Positions 24,996-33,835 are shown, counted from the first letter of the stretch. The stretch: 64,000 nt of DNA from Chloroflexota bacterium (GCA_021323855.1 JAJPKE010000038.1:1-64000); one strand, 5' to 3'. The notes: generated by a model not told the origin, from the letters alone. A program made the numbers and translations.

Positions 24996-25667
24996 TTACC
25001 CCGCTGGCGTGGGCACGGAGACGGGCGTTGGCAGCACCATCGGGTTGATCGGCATGACGGTGTAGTCTGCGCCGTGAAACGCGCCGCTGCCGAGCAGCGG
25101 AAACTGGAAGGAGTAATCGTAGTTCACCTGCACGCCGAGCGAATCTTCGTCAAATGGGTCATCGCGCCGGGCGGAGGGCGGGTAATTATTTGGGTTGGGA
25201 CTCTCGCTCAGCGTGGGTGTGCCGCCAGCGAAGCTGCACGTTGGATCACCCTGGTAGATGGTTTCGCTGCCGCTGCCCTGTGGTTGCCCATCCGCGCCGG
25301 CAGCATAAATGATGATCTCCGTCACTTTCACGTTGGGTACGCTGCTGAGCGCGGCATTGACGGCGCTGACAATCGCGCAGTCCGCCGTCGCCTGATTGCC
25401 GAGGACGGCGCCGGTGCGCGCGCCCTGGCGAGTGGCGTAGATGATGCTCACGTGATCGTTGAGCAATCCGCCGACATTGACCACGCCCGCAATCAGAAAA
25501 AGAATCAACACGAAGAACGCGGAAAACTCCAGCAGCGCCTGCCCGCGCTGGCGACGCCGGTTGCGTGGCCAGCCATGCGTGGGTTTACCCGTTGGCCCCC
25601 GTTGCTCACGGTGCTCACGGTGCTCACGGTGCTGCGCTGTTCCATTTGCGCTGCTGCTAGTCTTCAT
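24996..25667 (-). CDS. TadE-like pseudopilin
   Basis: 223 residues. The N-terminus has a REHREHREQRG repeat encoded by three 9-bp units (25603-25629). It is followed by the TadE signature RGQALLEFSAFFVLILFLIAGVVNVGGL, where Glu follows the processing-type region and a single membrane helix anchors the protein. The remaining part is extracellular. The start codon overlaps the stop of the preceding TadE-like gene (ATGA), so the two are coupled. It is probably a minor pilin or pilus-assembly factor. The Tad motor and platform genes are not in this window. Confidence 0.8.
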   Translation of the reverse strand: MKTSSSANGTAQHREHREHREQRGPTGKPTHGWPRNRRRQRGQALLEFSAFFVLILFLIAGVVNVGGLLNDHVSIIYATRQGARTGAVLGNQATADCAIVSAVNAALSSVPNVKVTEIIIYAAGADGQPQGSGSETIYQGDPTCSFAGGTPTLSESPNPNNYPPSARRDDPFDEDSLGVQVNYDYSFQFPLLGSGAFHGADYTVMPINPMVLPTPVSVPTPAG

Positions 25668-26443
25668 CCGTCCATCCCTCCCCAGGAGCGCAGTATGCCC
25701 ATGAGCCAGCGCCGGTCGGCAAAGCGCGGCTGGCGGGGCGCGATCAGGTTGGTGTATAAGCTGGCATGGATAGCGATGGACGGGTTGAGCGCCAGCGCCG
25801 TTGATGGAGTGGGCACGCGATGAGATTGGTAGTCTTGCGGCTCGATGCGCTGGACGGAGGCGCTGGTGAGTTGCAGGGTGGAGTTGCCGCCGGAGATGAA
25901 GGCGGTCAGGTAGGTGTAGAGAAAGGTGATGCGCACGCCCAGATAATCGGCGTTCAGCAGTTGGTCGCGTCGTGAGCTGACGGGCCAGTTCTGCGCACCA
26001 ATTGGGTTGCCGTTAATATCGTAGACATTTTCAATCGTGCCGTTGCCACCTGTCACCGGCTGACCCGTCACGTCTGCCTCGAATATCTCGATCTTGAGCG
26101 CCTTCGCCGGCACGATGCCGGAGGTGCGGGCGCGCACATCGGCAACGATCTGCTGGTCCACCGTCGCATCCGTCCGGCCCAACAGCGAGCCAATGCGCGC
26201 GCCATCCTTCGCCGCCAGATTATAGGCTGAAATCGAAGCGCCGATCAGCGAGAATTCGAGCAGCCCGAAGATGAGCGCGAAAAAGAGCGGAGCGACCAGT
26301 GAGAATTCAACGATAGCCTGCCCGCGCGCCAGCCGTCTCCGGCGTGGCGAACGTGGAGCAAAGCGGGAGCGGAGATCACGGCATATCGCTTCATCGGCCC
26401 GCCCAACCCACTCATCCCGCTCATAGGGAGCATCGGTCGCCAC
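25664..26443 (-). CDS. TadE-like pseudopilin
   Basis: 259 residues with the motif RGQAIVEFSLVAPLFFALIFGLLEFSLIGA, the classical TadE prepilin-like helix, and an extracellular domain of about 180 residues. GTG 26443 is preferred because AGGAGGAGG is five bases upstream; an ATG at 26485 would add 14 residues without a good ribosome site. It is the first gene of a minus-strand operon TadE-TadE-TadG-membrane protein. The C-terminus (RQPRFADRRWLMGILRSWGG) is basic and unusual for this family. Confidence 0.8.
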   Translation of the reverse strand: MATDAPYERDEWVGRADEAICRDLRSRFAPRSPRRRRLARGQAIVEFSLVAPLFFALIFGLLEFSLIGASISAYNLAAKDGARIGSLLGRTDATVDQQIVADVRARTSGIVPAKALKIEIFEADVTGQPVTGGNGTIENVYDINGNPIGAQNWPVSSRRDQLLNADYLGVRITFLYTYLTAFISGGNSTLQLTSASVQRIEPQDYQSHRVPTPSTALALNPSIAIHASLYTNLIAPRQPRFADRRWLMGILRSWGGMDG

Positions 26444-26684
26444 GCGCGCCTCCTCCTGCACCTCAACCACGATGGCGTGAAGCATAACTTTACATAAATC
26501 AACTAAAACGAGAACACGTTGTTGCTTCTCAATAGCATAACGAATACATCAGGCATCGCTATCGTATGCGCAGAGGCAGCATGCGTCAAGCGGTATGGGA
26601 GGGTTGGCCGTGTGGTTGTGCGGCGCAGGCGCATTCCCTGCGCCAATGTGTGATCAATCTCCGAAAGTTTTGCAGTCAAGAGCG

Positions 26685-27554
26685 TTACCAGCGCGGCGGG
26701 CCGGCGAGGATGCGCTGGCGAAACTCCTCAAAAGAAAAGCCAAGCCCTTCTTCCACCCACCACGTTGCGCCAGCCTCCGCAAACGGGCGCACCTGCTCAA
26801 TTCCCTGCTGCTGATCCAGCGATGTTTCGCCGCTCATGATGAACTCAAACGGCGCGCCAGCCAACTGTTGCGAACGTTGTGATTTGACATAATCATATAT
26901 TTCGCGGAAGTCGGCCAGCGAGAGCGGCTCGCGTCGTTCGCGGTGGTGTGATTGGAGGCAAGCGCCATCCCAACGGGCGGCGCGGCGAAACGGCGCGCGG
27001 TTCGGCCAGCCGCCGGAGACCCAGATGGGGATGCGCGGCGACTGGATGGGCTTGGGCAGCAGCGTCACATCGTTCAGCGTAAAGTACTCGCCGGAAAATG
27101 AGACCTGATCCTCGCGCCAGAGTCTATCGAGAATGGTCAGGCTTTCATCTAGCCGTTTCGCACGGATGATAGGTTCGCCGGACTCGCTAAATGCTGTGAA
27201 ATCACGCTCCTGGTAGCCGATGCCGACGGCGCAGACGATGCGCCCCTGTGAGAGATGATCGAGGTTGGCGAGCCGCCGCGCCACCAGCCAGGGACGATGG
27301 CGGGCCAGCGGCGCAACCAATACACCGATCTGCATGCGTGTGGTACGCAGGGCAATCGCGGTGAGGGCGATCCACGGGTCCACTACATTTGTCTCGCTGA
27401 GCAGCACATCCCAGACGAAGAAGCCATCCCAGCCAGCCGCCTCCGCCTCCGCCGCCAGCTCTGCCAATTTGCGCGCATCGGCAAATGCGCCGGTCGTGGG
27501 AACATCCAGGCCAAATCGCACAAAAATACCCACTTTCCTGTGTGTCTTTGTCAC
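26685..27554 (-). CDS. LLM-class flavin-dependent oxidoreductase
   Basis: 289 residues of the luciferase-like monooxygenase family, a TIM barrel using FMN or F420. Typical features are FADARKLAELAAEAEAAGWDGFFVWDVL, TTRMQIGVLVAPLARHRPWLVARRLANLDHLSQGR (the usual R.P..LAK..A.LD.LS.GR block) and VGIGYQERDF. The start is GTG 27554 without a clear Shine-Dalgarno, so it may be a few codons further in. The substrate is unknown. A second member lies at 36.3 kb but in a different context. Confidence 0.88.
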   Translation of the reverse strand: MTKTHRKVGIFVRFGLDVPTTGAFADARKLAELAAEAEAAGWDGFFVWDVLLSETNVVDPWIALTAIALRTTRMQIGVLVAPLARHRPWLVARRLANLDHLSQGRIVCAVGIGYQERDFTAFSESGEPIIRAKRLDESLTILDRLWREDQVSFSGEYFTLNDVTLLPKPIQSPRIPIWVSGGWPNRAPFRRAARWDGACLQSHHRERREPLSLADFREIYDYVKSQRSQQLAGAPFEFIMSGETSLDQQQGIEQVRPFAEAGATWWVEEGLGFSFEEFRQRILAGPPRW

Positions 27555-27942
27555 CGCAGTGTTGCCAGGCTATGATACCAGGCATTACCTGACATCCTGT
27601 GTCAAGAAATTGCGGCTCCCATCATTCATGGGTGGTGAGGCGCAATAATCCCGGCAATGGCTGGCACTGGGAGAGGAGGTATTCACTGATGTTTGGCTTA
27701 GTGGTTGTCGTATCTCGTGGTACGGTAACGCCTGTGTGAGAAGTGAGTAGAAGTTCTGGCATTGAAGTGTGCTGCTCGCAAGGACACCAGTGGTATCGTA
27801 AGCCAGCATAGACCAGCATACATAAGCCTCACATTCGCCTCGTGAACCTTTTGCGCGCTCGTGGGTACCTATGAGGTGAACGGCGCAAACGCGAGCACGA
27901 TACCGCGAAAGCAAGACATAGCACATAGAGGAGCAATGACAG
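27555..27942. other. Divergent intergenic region upstream of the ECF sigma operon
   Basis: No gene seen. GTGAACC at about 27841 followed about 16 bp later by GGTACC could be a weak ECF-type autoregulated promoter, but the match is poor. I see no RNA or repeat. Confidence 0.4.
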
Positions 27943-28539
27943 GTGGCAGTCGTGGGAGTACGGGGGATTGGCCGGGCGGTGGACCCACCTGATGAGGGCG
28001 ATGCGCTGCTCATCAGGCGCATCGCGCATGGCGACCGCCAGGCGCTGACCGACCTTTACCTGCGCCACCGGCAGGCGTTGTTTCACTATCTGCTGCAATT
28101 CACCAGTGATGATGGCGTTGCCGAAGAATTGTTGCAAGACACGCTCGTCGCCGTCTGGAAGAACGCGCGCAGCTATAAGGGGGATGCCCGCGTGCTGGCC
28201 TGGCTCTTCGGCATCGCGCGCCGCCGCGCCTGCAAACGTCTACGTCGCCGTGAACTGCCACAGGCAGACCTCGCAGAACTAGAGACGGTGCCAGCGGAGG
28301 ACCCCGAACCGGAGGCGGCGTTGCTGGCGAGCGTGACCCGCGCGGAAATCGCCGCCGCGCTCGCCCAACTTGCGCCGCAGCACCGCGAGGCGCTTCTGCT
28401 GGCCTTCGTCCATGAACTTTCCTATGCTGAAATTGCCGCTGTTTTGGAGGTGCCGCTGGGAACCGTGAAGAGCCGCTTGAATCACGCGAAACGCTCCCTG
28501 CGCGCGGTCCTTCGCGCCGGAGAGGAGGCGGAGCAATGA
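27943..28539 (+). CDS. ECF-family RNA polymerase sigma factor
   Basis: 198 residues. Region 2: DLYLRHRQALFHYLLQFTSDDGVAEELLQDTLVAVWKNARSYKGDARVLAWLFGIARRRACKRLRRR. Region 4: LAQLAPQHREALLLAFVHELSYAEIAAVLEVPLGTVKSRLNHAKRSLRAVL. GTG 27943 has AGAGGAG eight bases upstream. The next gene, a membrane zinc-finger anti-sigma factor, overlaps it by ATGA. The downstream ABC exporter is in the same direction, so this sigma factor probably controls an envelope or export response. Confidence 0.93.
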   Translation: MAVVGVRGIGRAVDPPDEGDALLIRRIAHGDRQALTDLYLRHRQALFHYLLQFTSDDGVAEELLQDTLVAVWKNARSYKGDARVLAWLFGIARRRACKRLRRRELPQADLAELETVPAEDPEPEAALLASVTRAEIAAALAQLAPQHREALLLAFVHELSYAEIAAVLEVPLGTVKSRLNHAKRSLRAVLRAGEEAEQ

Positions 28540-29471
28540 CATCCACTCCACAAGAGACCAAACAAGAGAACACAGCGCATGTTGGAGACCTGTTGCCTGC
28601 CTATCTCAACGGCACACTAGAAGCGACAGCGCGGTCGCAGGCGCAGCGCCATCTGGCGCACTGCGCCGCCTGCCGCGAAGAGCTGGCGCTCTGGATGGCG
28701 CTGGCGGCGGCGAGCCGTGAAGCGCTTGCGCCCTCCACCGTCGCCGCGCCTTCGCCTGCCCTGATGGAAGGCGTCTGGGCGCGACTCGATGCGCCGTCTA
28801 TGCCGGAGCAACTGGCTGGCGGGGTATGGCGCGCGGGACGGCTTGTGCGCAGCCAGGCACGGCTGATCCCGCCGGGCATCTGGCTGGCGTCCACACTTGC
28901 CACAGTTTTTTGTTTCCTGGGATTTCTCTTGCTTGGCAGCCATACCCATACGGACGGTGCGCATGTCGCCGCGTTGCAAAGCCTGATCGCGCCGCTGGTG
29001 ACGGGCCTCTGCCTCGCCTTTATCTATGGCCCCGAACACGACGCTGGATTAGAGGTTGCGCTTTCCACGCCAACCTCGCCGCGTAAGGTGTTACTGGCGC
29101 GGCTGGGACTGGTCTTTGGCTACAACTTCGCGCTCACGACCGCTGTGACGCTGGTGGTGGCGCTGGTGACGGGCGGCAGTTTCGTGGCGCTGGCCTCGCT
29201 CTGGTTGGGTCCGCTGCTGCTGCTTTCCAGCCTGAGCCTGGCGCTGTCGGTGGGCGTCAGTACGATGGTGGCCGCCATCATAGCGGGGCTGCTCTGGATC
29301 CTGCATCTCTTCAGCATGCCGAATGTGTTGCTGATCGGCCCCTTTGGCTCTGATAGCGGATCGTTGCTGAGCCTCGTCTGGCAGACCAATCCGTTCATCC
29401 TGGCGCTGGCGCTGGCGTTGCTGCTGCTGGCGCTGTTCTCGGCGCCGCGCCGTGTGCCGCAACAGGTGTGA
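28536..29471 (+). CDS. Zinc-finger anti-sigma factor fused to a transporter-like membrane domain
   Basis: 311 residues. The N-terminus is a ZAS-type anti-sigma domain with H39-x3-C43-x2-C46 (HLAHCAAC), which should bind the ECF factor encoded just upstream. Instead of the usual single helix it has about six membrane segments from residue 105 on. The segment YGPEHDAGLEVALSTPTSPRKVLLARLGL resembles the EPALELQLALP loop of the next protein and the conserved loop of ABC-2 permeases. It may therefore couple exporter state to sigma release. That coupling is inference; the domain order is visible. Confidence 0.85.
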   Translation: MTSTPQETKQENTAHVGDLLPAYLNGTLEATARSQAQRHLAHCAACREELALWMALAAASREALAPSTVAAPSPALMEGVWARLDAPSMPEQLAGGVWRAGRLVRSQARLIPPGIWLASTLATVFCFLGFLLLGSHTHTDGAHVAALQSLIAPLVTGLCLAFIYGPEHDAGLEVALSTPTSPRKVLLARLGLVFGYNFALTTAVTLVVALVTGGSFVALASLWLGPLLLLSSLSLALSVGVSTMVAAIIAGLLWILHLFSMPNVLLIGPFGSDSGSLLSLVWQTNPFILALALALLLLALFSAPRRVPQQV

Positions 29472-29506
29472 TTCCTCATTATTCCGATACTCATAAAGGT
29501 GGTTGC

Positions 29507-30208
29507 ATGTCGCGTTTTTTGCGCCGCGAGGCGTTGCGCTACGAGGTGCGTGTAGTTGGTCCGTGGCTCTTTGTGCTGCCGCTGTTCGTCGCAGTGCTGT
29601 TTGCAATTGCCGCCGGAATGATGGCGTTCAAACAGGCGCAGCACAGCGATATCAGCAACATGCTGATGGCGGGCATCGAGGGCGCGGTGCCGCTGGTGGT
29701 AGGGATCGCCTGTGCGGCGATTGCCTCGCGTGAGCCTGCGCTGGAGCTACAACTGGCGCTGCCCGCGCAGTATCGGGTGACGGTTCTCTGGCGTCTCGTG
29801 CTGCTGCTCGCCTGGGCCGCGCTGATTGAAATTGCCGGTGTTGCAGTGCTGGCGCTGGCGTTTCCCTGGGCGCTGCATCGCGCTGGCAGTGGCTATCTAC
29901 TGACATGGCTCGCGCCGTTACTCTGGTGTGGCGGCATTGGCGCGTTGCTGGCGCTGCTGCTGCGTAATCGCGCCGCCGCAATCGCGCTGTTGGGCGTCGC
30001 CTGGGTTTTCGAGCTGGTGTTTCATGGCTTGATGGCAAGCTACGGCTGGACGCAGGCGCTGGATCTCTTTGCAACGATGTTCTCTGCCGCCGCGTCGTTC
30101 TGGCTGGCGAACCGGCTGGAATTGATTGGGTTGGGCGTGTTGTTCTTGCTTGCCACCTGGTTCTATCTGCGCAATACCGAGTGGCGTTTACGGGGAGAGG
30201 ATGCCTGA
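29507..30208 (+). CDS. ABC-2-like membrane subunit
   Basis: 233 residues with six predicted membrane helices and the ABC-2-type loop SREPALELQLALPAQYRVTVLWRL. It is probably one half of the exporter channel paired with the next permease. ATG 29507 has AAAGGTGG six bases upstream. It sits in the operon sigma, anti-sigma, this gene, permease, ATPase, with short gaps throughout. Confidence 0.8.
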   Translation: MSRFLRREALRYEVRVVGPWLFVLPLFVAVLFAIAAGMMAFKQAQHSDISNMLMAGIEGAVPLVVGIACAAIASREPALELQLALPAQYRVTVLWRLVLLLAWAALIEIAGVAVLALAFPWALHRAGSGYLLTWLAPLLWCGGIGALLALLLRNRAAAIALLGVAWVFELVFHGLMASYGWTQALDLFATMFSAAASFWLANRLELIGLGVLFLLATWFYLRNTEWRLRGEDA

Positions 30209-30211
30209 GCA

Positions 30212-31042
30212 ATGTCTTCGATGTCACAACTGGCAGTTGTCGCGGGCGCGTTCCGCTATGAATATCGTATGCAGATTCGCCGTGTCTCCGTCTGGGTGGT
30301 GCTGGGGCTGCTCTGTCTGCTGATCTTTGGTATCTGGTCGCTCGGCGGAAACGCCGAACTGCACGGCTATTTCACCAGTGGACGTGAGGGCATTCCGGTA
30401 CACTGGGTGCCACCAGACCCGCGCTCTGCTGTGCTGGATTGGGTGCAGTTCCTGGGGTTGTTTGTGCCGCTGGGCATCGGCCTGGTGCTGGCGGACCGGC
30501 TGGCGCGCGATAAGCGCACCCGTGTGGATGAATTGCTCGATACCGCTGAAGGTTCACCCAGCGCGCGGCTGACCGGCAAGTTTCTTGGCAGCACGCTGGC
30601 GACGCTGACGCCGCTGCTTATCATGTATTTCGCGCTGGTAGCCTATATGGTGCAGCAGACGGGGCAGTTCACGACCATTGTGCCGCTGGCAGTGGCGGGA
30701 TTCGCGGCAGTGCTACTGCCAGCGGCGCTCTTCGTTGCAGGCTTCTCGGTGACATTGCCATTGATCCTGCGCGTGCCAGTCTACCAGTTCCTCTTCACTG
30801 GCTACTGGTTCTGGGCCAACCTGATGAGTCCGAAGATCGGCATTCCCAGCATCGTCGGCACAATGCTCAACGCCGCCGGTCCCTGGGCGCAGGAGGGCAT
30901 CTTCAACTACAACTGGACCTTCCTGCGGCTGAACGCGACGCCTGCCCAGGGCTATCTGAGTATTGCGCTGCTCTCCGGCCTCGGCCTGGCGGCGGTGCTG
31001 GGCATGGGGGTGTATCTGCGCTGGCAGCATGCGCGACGGTAG
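30212..31042 (+). CDS. ABC-2 transporter permease
   Basis: 276 residues with about six membrane helices. An extracellular loop follows the first helix (SLGGNAELHGYFTSGREGIP), and the cytoplasmic loop DRLARDKRTRVDELLDTAEGSPSARLTGKFLGS is typical of ABC-2 permeases. It starts 3 bp after the previous stop and pairs with the ATPase at 31080. Transported substrate unknown. Confidence 0.85.
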   Translation: MSSMSQLAVVAGAFRYEYRMQIRRVSVWVVLGLLCLLIFGIWSLGGNAELHGYFTSGREGIPVHWVPPDPRSAVLDWVQFLGLFVPLGIGLVLADRLARDKRTRVDELLDTAEGSPSARLTGKFLGSTLATLTPLLIMYFALVAYMVQQTGQFTTIVPLAVAGFAAVLLPAALFVAGFSVTLPLILRVPVYQFLFTGYWFWANLMSPKIGIPSIVGTMLNAAGPWAQEGIFNYNWTFLRLNATPAQGYLSIALLSGLGLAAVLGMGVYLRWQHARR

Positions 31043-31079
31043 AGGTCTTTTGGATTTCAACAGGAGAAAGCTGACGATT

Positions 31080-31976
31080 ATGAATGTGACGATAGAGAAC
31101 CTGACCAAAGTGTATGGCGGCAAGGTGCATGCGCTCAATGGCGTGAACCTGACGATTCCCAATGGCATGTTCGGGTTGCTCGGCCCCAACGGCGCGGGCA
31201 AGACGACGCTGATGCGCATCCTGGCGGGCATCCTGCACCCGACGAGTGGCACGGTGCGTGTTGGTGGGCGCGAGGTGAAGAGCGAGCGTGACCGCACGGA
31301 GGTCAAGCGCATCCTGGGCTATCTGCCACAGGAACTTGGGATGTATCCCGATCTGTCGGCGCGCGAGTTTCTGGATTATATGGCGATCCTCAAAGGGCTA
31401 GATGAGACGAAAGCGCGGCGAGCGCGGGTAGAGTGGCTGCTGGAAACGGTGGCGCTCAAAGATGTTGCCAACCGCAAGCTCAAGACGTATTCCGGCGGCA
31501 TGAAGCGGCGTGTGGGCATCGCGCAGGCGCTCCTCAACGATCCCAAACTGCTGATTGTGGACGAGCCGACGGCGGGACTGGACCCCGAAGAACGCATCAG
31601 GTTCCGCAATCTGCTCTCGGAACTGGCGGGGAATCGCACGGTGCTGCTCTCTACCCATATCGTCGAAGACATCGCCCAGACGTGCCAGCAATTGGCAGCG
31701 ATGACCAGCGGGCGTGTTGTCTTTTCCGGCACGATCATCGAACTGCTGGCGCAGACGCGCGGACATGTCTGGCTGGTGGCGACGCCCGGCCAGAAACCCG
31801 AAGGCGATTTTACGATGGTCGCCGCGACGCCATTGGCTGGCGGTGGCATGCAGTATCGCGTTGTTGGCCAGCCAGCGCAGGGGATGCAGGCGACGCCTGC
31901 GGAGCCGACCCTGGAGGACGGCTATGTCTGGCTGATGCGCGAACATCGCGCTGCGCCGTCGCTCGCCGCTGTTTGA
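31080..31976 (+). CDS. ABC transporter ATP-binding protein
   Basis: 298 residues. Walker A GPNGAGKTTLM, Q-loop LGYLPQELGMYPDLS, signature YSGGMKRRVGIAQAL, Walker B LLIVDEPTAGLDPEE and the switch His in STHIVED are intact. ATG 31080 has CAGGAGAAAG upstream. It is the last gene of the ECF sigma operon and energises the ABC-2 subunits before it. It ends 17 bp before a parS site. Confidence 0.92.
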   Translation: MNVTIENLTKVYGGKVHALNGVNLTIPNGMFGLLGPNGAGKTTLMRILAGILHPTSGTVRVGGREVKSERDRTEVKRILGYLPQELGMYPDLSAREFLDYMAILKGLDETKARRARVEWLLETVALKDVANRKLKTYSGGMKRRVGIAQALLNDPKLLIVDEPTAGLDPEERIRFRNLLSELAGNRTVLLSTHIVEDIAQTCQQLAAMTSGRVVFSGTIIELLAQTRGHVWLVATPGQKPEGDFTMVAATPLAGGGMQYRVVGQPAQGMQATPAEPTLEDGYVWLMREHRAAPSLAAV

Positions 31977-31993
31977 CCTCGCTGCCGGTTCGA

Positions 31994-32009
31994 CGTTTCA
32001 CGTGAAACA
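31994..32009. other. parS site 1 (ParB-binding, 15/16)
   Basis: CGTTTCACGTGAAACA, one base from the consensus TGTTTCACGTGAAACA. Intergenic. Confidence 0.85.
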
Positions 32010-32198
32010 TGCGCTCTCGTTGTGCCGTTATCCACTACATGGACAAGAGTGGTGATAATGTGCGGAAGTGGCACGTGTCATGCACTGGAATGAAGTATGC
32101 CGGGTACTCTCATGAACTCTCATGGCCCGGCATATCAACCCAAGTGCAGCAGGGGGTGGCCGCGTTCGCCTATCCCCCGCGTGGCGCAATGTTTCAGA

Positions 32199-32214
32199 TG
32201 TTTCACGTGAAACA
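32199..32214. other. parS site 2 (16/16)
   Basis: TGTTTCACGTGAAACA, perfect. Lies 30 bp before the start of the Gln-rich protein gene, where bound ParB could affect its transcription. Confidence 0.92.
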
Positions 32215-32244
32215 TTGAGGCATTGGCGCAGTGAGGAGTGTAGC

Positions 32245-32703
32245 ATGGCAAACCAGGACCCCAATCAGCAATGGGGGCAATCTGATCCAAGCCAGTATGG
32301 TCAGCAGCCGGACCCCAATCAGCCGCAACAGTGGCAACAGGGAAACCAGCCGTATGCGGACCCTAACCAGCAACAGCAGCAACAATGGGCACAGGGACAG
32401 CAGCAGGACCAGAGCGGCTTGATGGGATCGCAGTCTTCGCCCAATCAGAGCGGCGTCGCCGGTGGCTCTCCGTATGGAGACCCAGACGACCAGAGCGGTC
32501 TGGCGGGCAGTGGCTCTGGCGGTGGCATGCCCAACCAGGCCAGCCAGTACGATCAGGGCAACTATCAGCAGCAGTCCGGCGGCACTGGCCCCTATGATCC
32601 GAATGCGCCGCAGCAGAGCCAGCAGGGCCAGTATGACCCGAACACTGGTATGCCCAACGACCCCAATAATCCCAACGTCTCGCAGGGAAACAATCAATAT
32701 TAG
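32245..32703 (+). CDS. Gln/Asn/Pro-rich low-complexity protein
   Basis: 152 residues composed almost wholly of Gln, Asn, Pro, Gly, Ser, Asp and Tyr with repeated DPNQ/DPN motifs (QPDPNQPQQWQQGNQ, ADPNQQQQQQW). It has no hydrophobic core, signal peptide or membrane helix, so it is probably disordered and prion-like in composition. ATG 32245 has GAGGAG seven bases upstream, and it ends at a strong hairpin, which supports a real gene. Role unknown. Confidence 0.75.
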   Translation: MANQDPNQQWGQSDPSQYGQQPDPNQPQQWQQGNQPYADPNQQQQQQWAQGQQQDQSGLMGSQSSPNQSGVAGGSPYGDPDDQSGLAGSGSGGGMPNQASQYDQGNYQQQSGGTGPYDPNAPQQSQQGQYDPNTGMPNDPNNPNVSQGNNQY

Positions 32704-32726
32704 TTTGTTGAGCGAGCGAATTTCAA

Positions 32727-32763
32727 CGGCAGCCCTGTTACCACATGAGTAACAGGGCTGCCG
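32727..32763 (+). terminator. Stem-loop terminator
   Basis: Perfect 15-bp arms CGGCAGCCCTGTTAC / GTAACAGGGCTGCCG with a 7-nt loop, followed by CCTTTGTG. Confidence 0.75.
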
Positions 32764-32812
32764 CCTTTGTGTGAGGATGGTAAGCCGCTGTAGTCTCCCG
32801 CTTCTGAGTCGC

Positions 32813-32841
32813 TTGACATTCCATCTGATATTTGCTATGTT
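32813..32841 (+). promoter_or_regulatory. Promoter of the XRE regulator
   Basis: TTGACA (32813-32818), 17-bp spacer, TATGTT (32836-32841), directly upstream of a palindrome and the regulator gene. Confidence 0.75.
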
Positions 32842-32854
32842 ATGTATGCGTAAC

Positions 32855-32870
32855 GTTAAGTCAGCTTAAC
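32855..32870. promoter_or_regulatory. Palindromic operator near the XRE transcription start
   Basis: GTTAAG-TCAG-CTTAAC inverted repeat, 14 bp after the -10. A repressor bound here would block initiation, which suggests autoregulation by the XRE protein encoded 48 bp downstream. Confidence 0.6.
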
Positions 32871-32917
32871 ATGTCTCTGGAGCTTGCGCGAAGAGTCCTG
32901 AGAAAGCGCGAGGTGCG

Positions 32918-33310
32918 GTGAAAACAGTCGTTCTCAATCGTTTGCGCGAACTGCGCCAGGAACATGGTCTGACGCAGGAACAGTTGGCGCATGACCTCGA
33001 TGTCACCCGCCATACGATTCTGGCGCTGGAGGTGGGGCGGTATGTGCCATCCATTGAGTTGGCGCTGCGACTGGCGGCTTATTTCGATCTGCCGCTGGAG
33101 CGTATTTTCTGGCTCGATCCGGTGCTGGATGCAGAAGTGCGCGGACTGGCTCCGCAGCCCATTGCTGATCCGGAGACTGGGCAGACTGGCCAGCCGGAGA
33201 GCGATGAGAACCCGGCACAGGGTGGAAATGCCGGAAGTGCCGGAAATGCTGCAAATGATGCTCTTAGTTCAACGGGAAGAGCCAGGATATCGAGAGAGGA
33301 TATCCGCTGA
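32918..33310 (+). CDS. XRE-family transcriptional regulator
   Basis: 130 residues. Residues 5-60 form a Cro/CI helix-turn-helix (LRELRQEHGLTQEQLAHDLDVTRHTILALEVGRYVPSIELALRLAAYF), followed by LPLERIFWLD, as in short YgzD-type regulators. The C-terminal 50 residues are Gly/Ala/Asn-rich with 9-bp DNA repeats (NAGSAGNAAN) and look disordered. GTG 32918 has GAGGTG upstream. The next gene encodes a membrane protein of the kind commonly paired with such regulators. Confidence 0.85.
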   Translation: MKTVVLNRLRELRQEHGLTQEQLAHDLDVTRHTILALEVGRYVPSIELALRLAAYFDLPLERIFWLDPVLDAEVRGLAPQPIADPETGQTGQPESDENPAQGGNAGSAGNAANDALSSTGRARISREDIR

Positions 33311-33319
33311 AAGCGAGTG

Positions 33320-33793
33320 ATGACGATGGCAGAAGTACATGAACACGTAGGCGTACAGCGGGCCAGTAGCCGGAAACGTGGCCTGCGTCGCAGCAATCGC
33401 CTGAACCTGATTGTTGCTGGTTTCTCCTGGGGAATAGCCGCAGTGGTATTGGCCTTCTCGCTCTGGCACTGGCTTCACGCCTCCATTCAGCTTGTTGATC
33501 TCATCAACGTCGCTTTTGGCGTGATCGGCGCAACGCTCGGTGGCATCCTGGCGCTGAGTGGCGACGGCGATGTGGTTCTCCTCACCGGCGCGGACGAGCG
33601 GCAGCGACGCGATATCAGCGCCGCCAGCACCATCGCTTTCAACCTGACATTCTGGGGGCTGTTTGGCCTCTGGATGGCCTATCAGCTTGTGCCCTCCTGG
33701 CGCGCAGACGCTTATATACACGTCGGTATTTTGCTCTTTGCCGCGATGATCTTGTATTTGATGAGCTATCTCTGGCGCCGTGGGCGCGTGTGA
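33320..33793 (+). CDS. DUF2178-like four-helix membrane protein
   Basis: 157 residues with four predicted helices (LIVAGFSWGIAAVVLAFSLWHW, VDLINVAFGVIGATLGGILAL, IAFNLTFWGLFGLWMAYQLV, IHVGILLFAAMILYLMSYLW). It follows the XRE gene by 9 bp, the usual arrangement for DUF2178-type partners. The start could be GTG 33317, ATG 33320 or ATG 33326; none has a strong ribosome site. It is probably a membrane partner or target of the regulator. Confidence 0.7.
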   Translation: MTMAEVHEHVGVQRASSRKRGLRRSNRLNLIVAGFSWGIAAVVLAFSLWHWLHASIQLVDLINVAFGVIGATLGGILALSGDGDVVLLTGADERQRRDISAASTIAFNLTFWGLFGLWMAYQLVPSWRADAYIHVGILLFAAMILYLMSYLWRRGRV

Positions 33794-33835
33794 CACACTT
33801 TCCTGCCAACCACCGAGAAAGGAACGGTACATACG

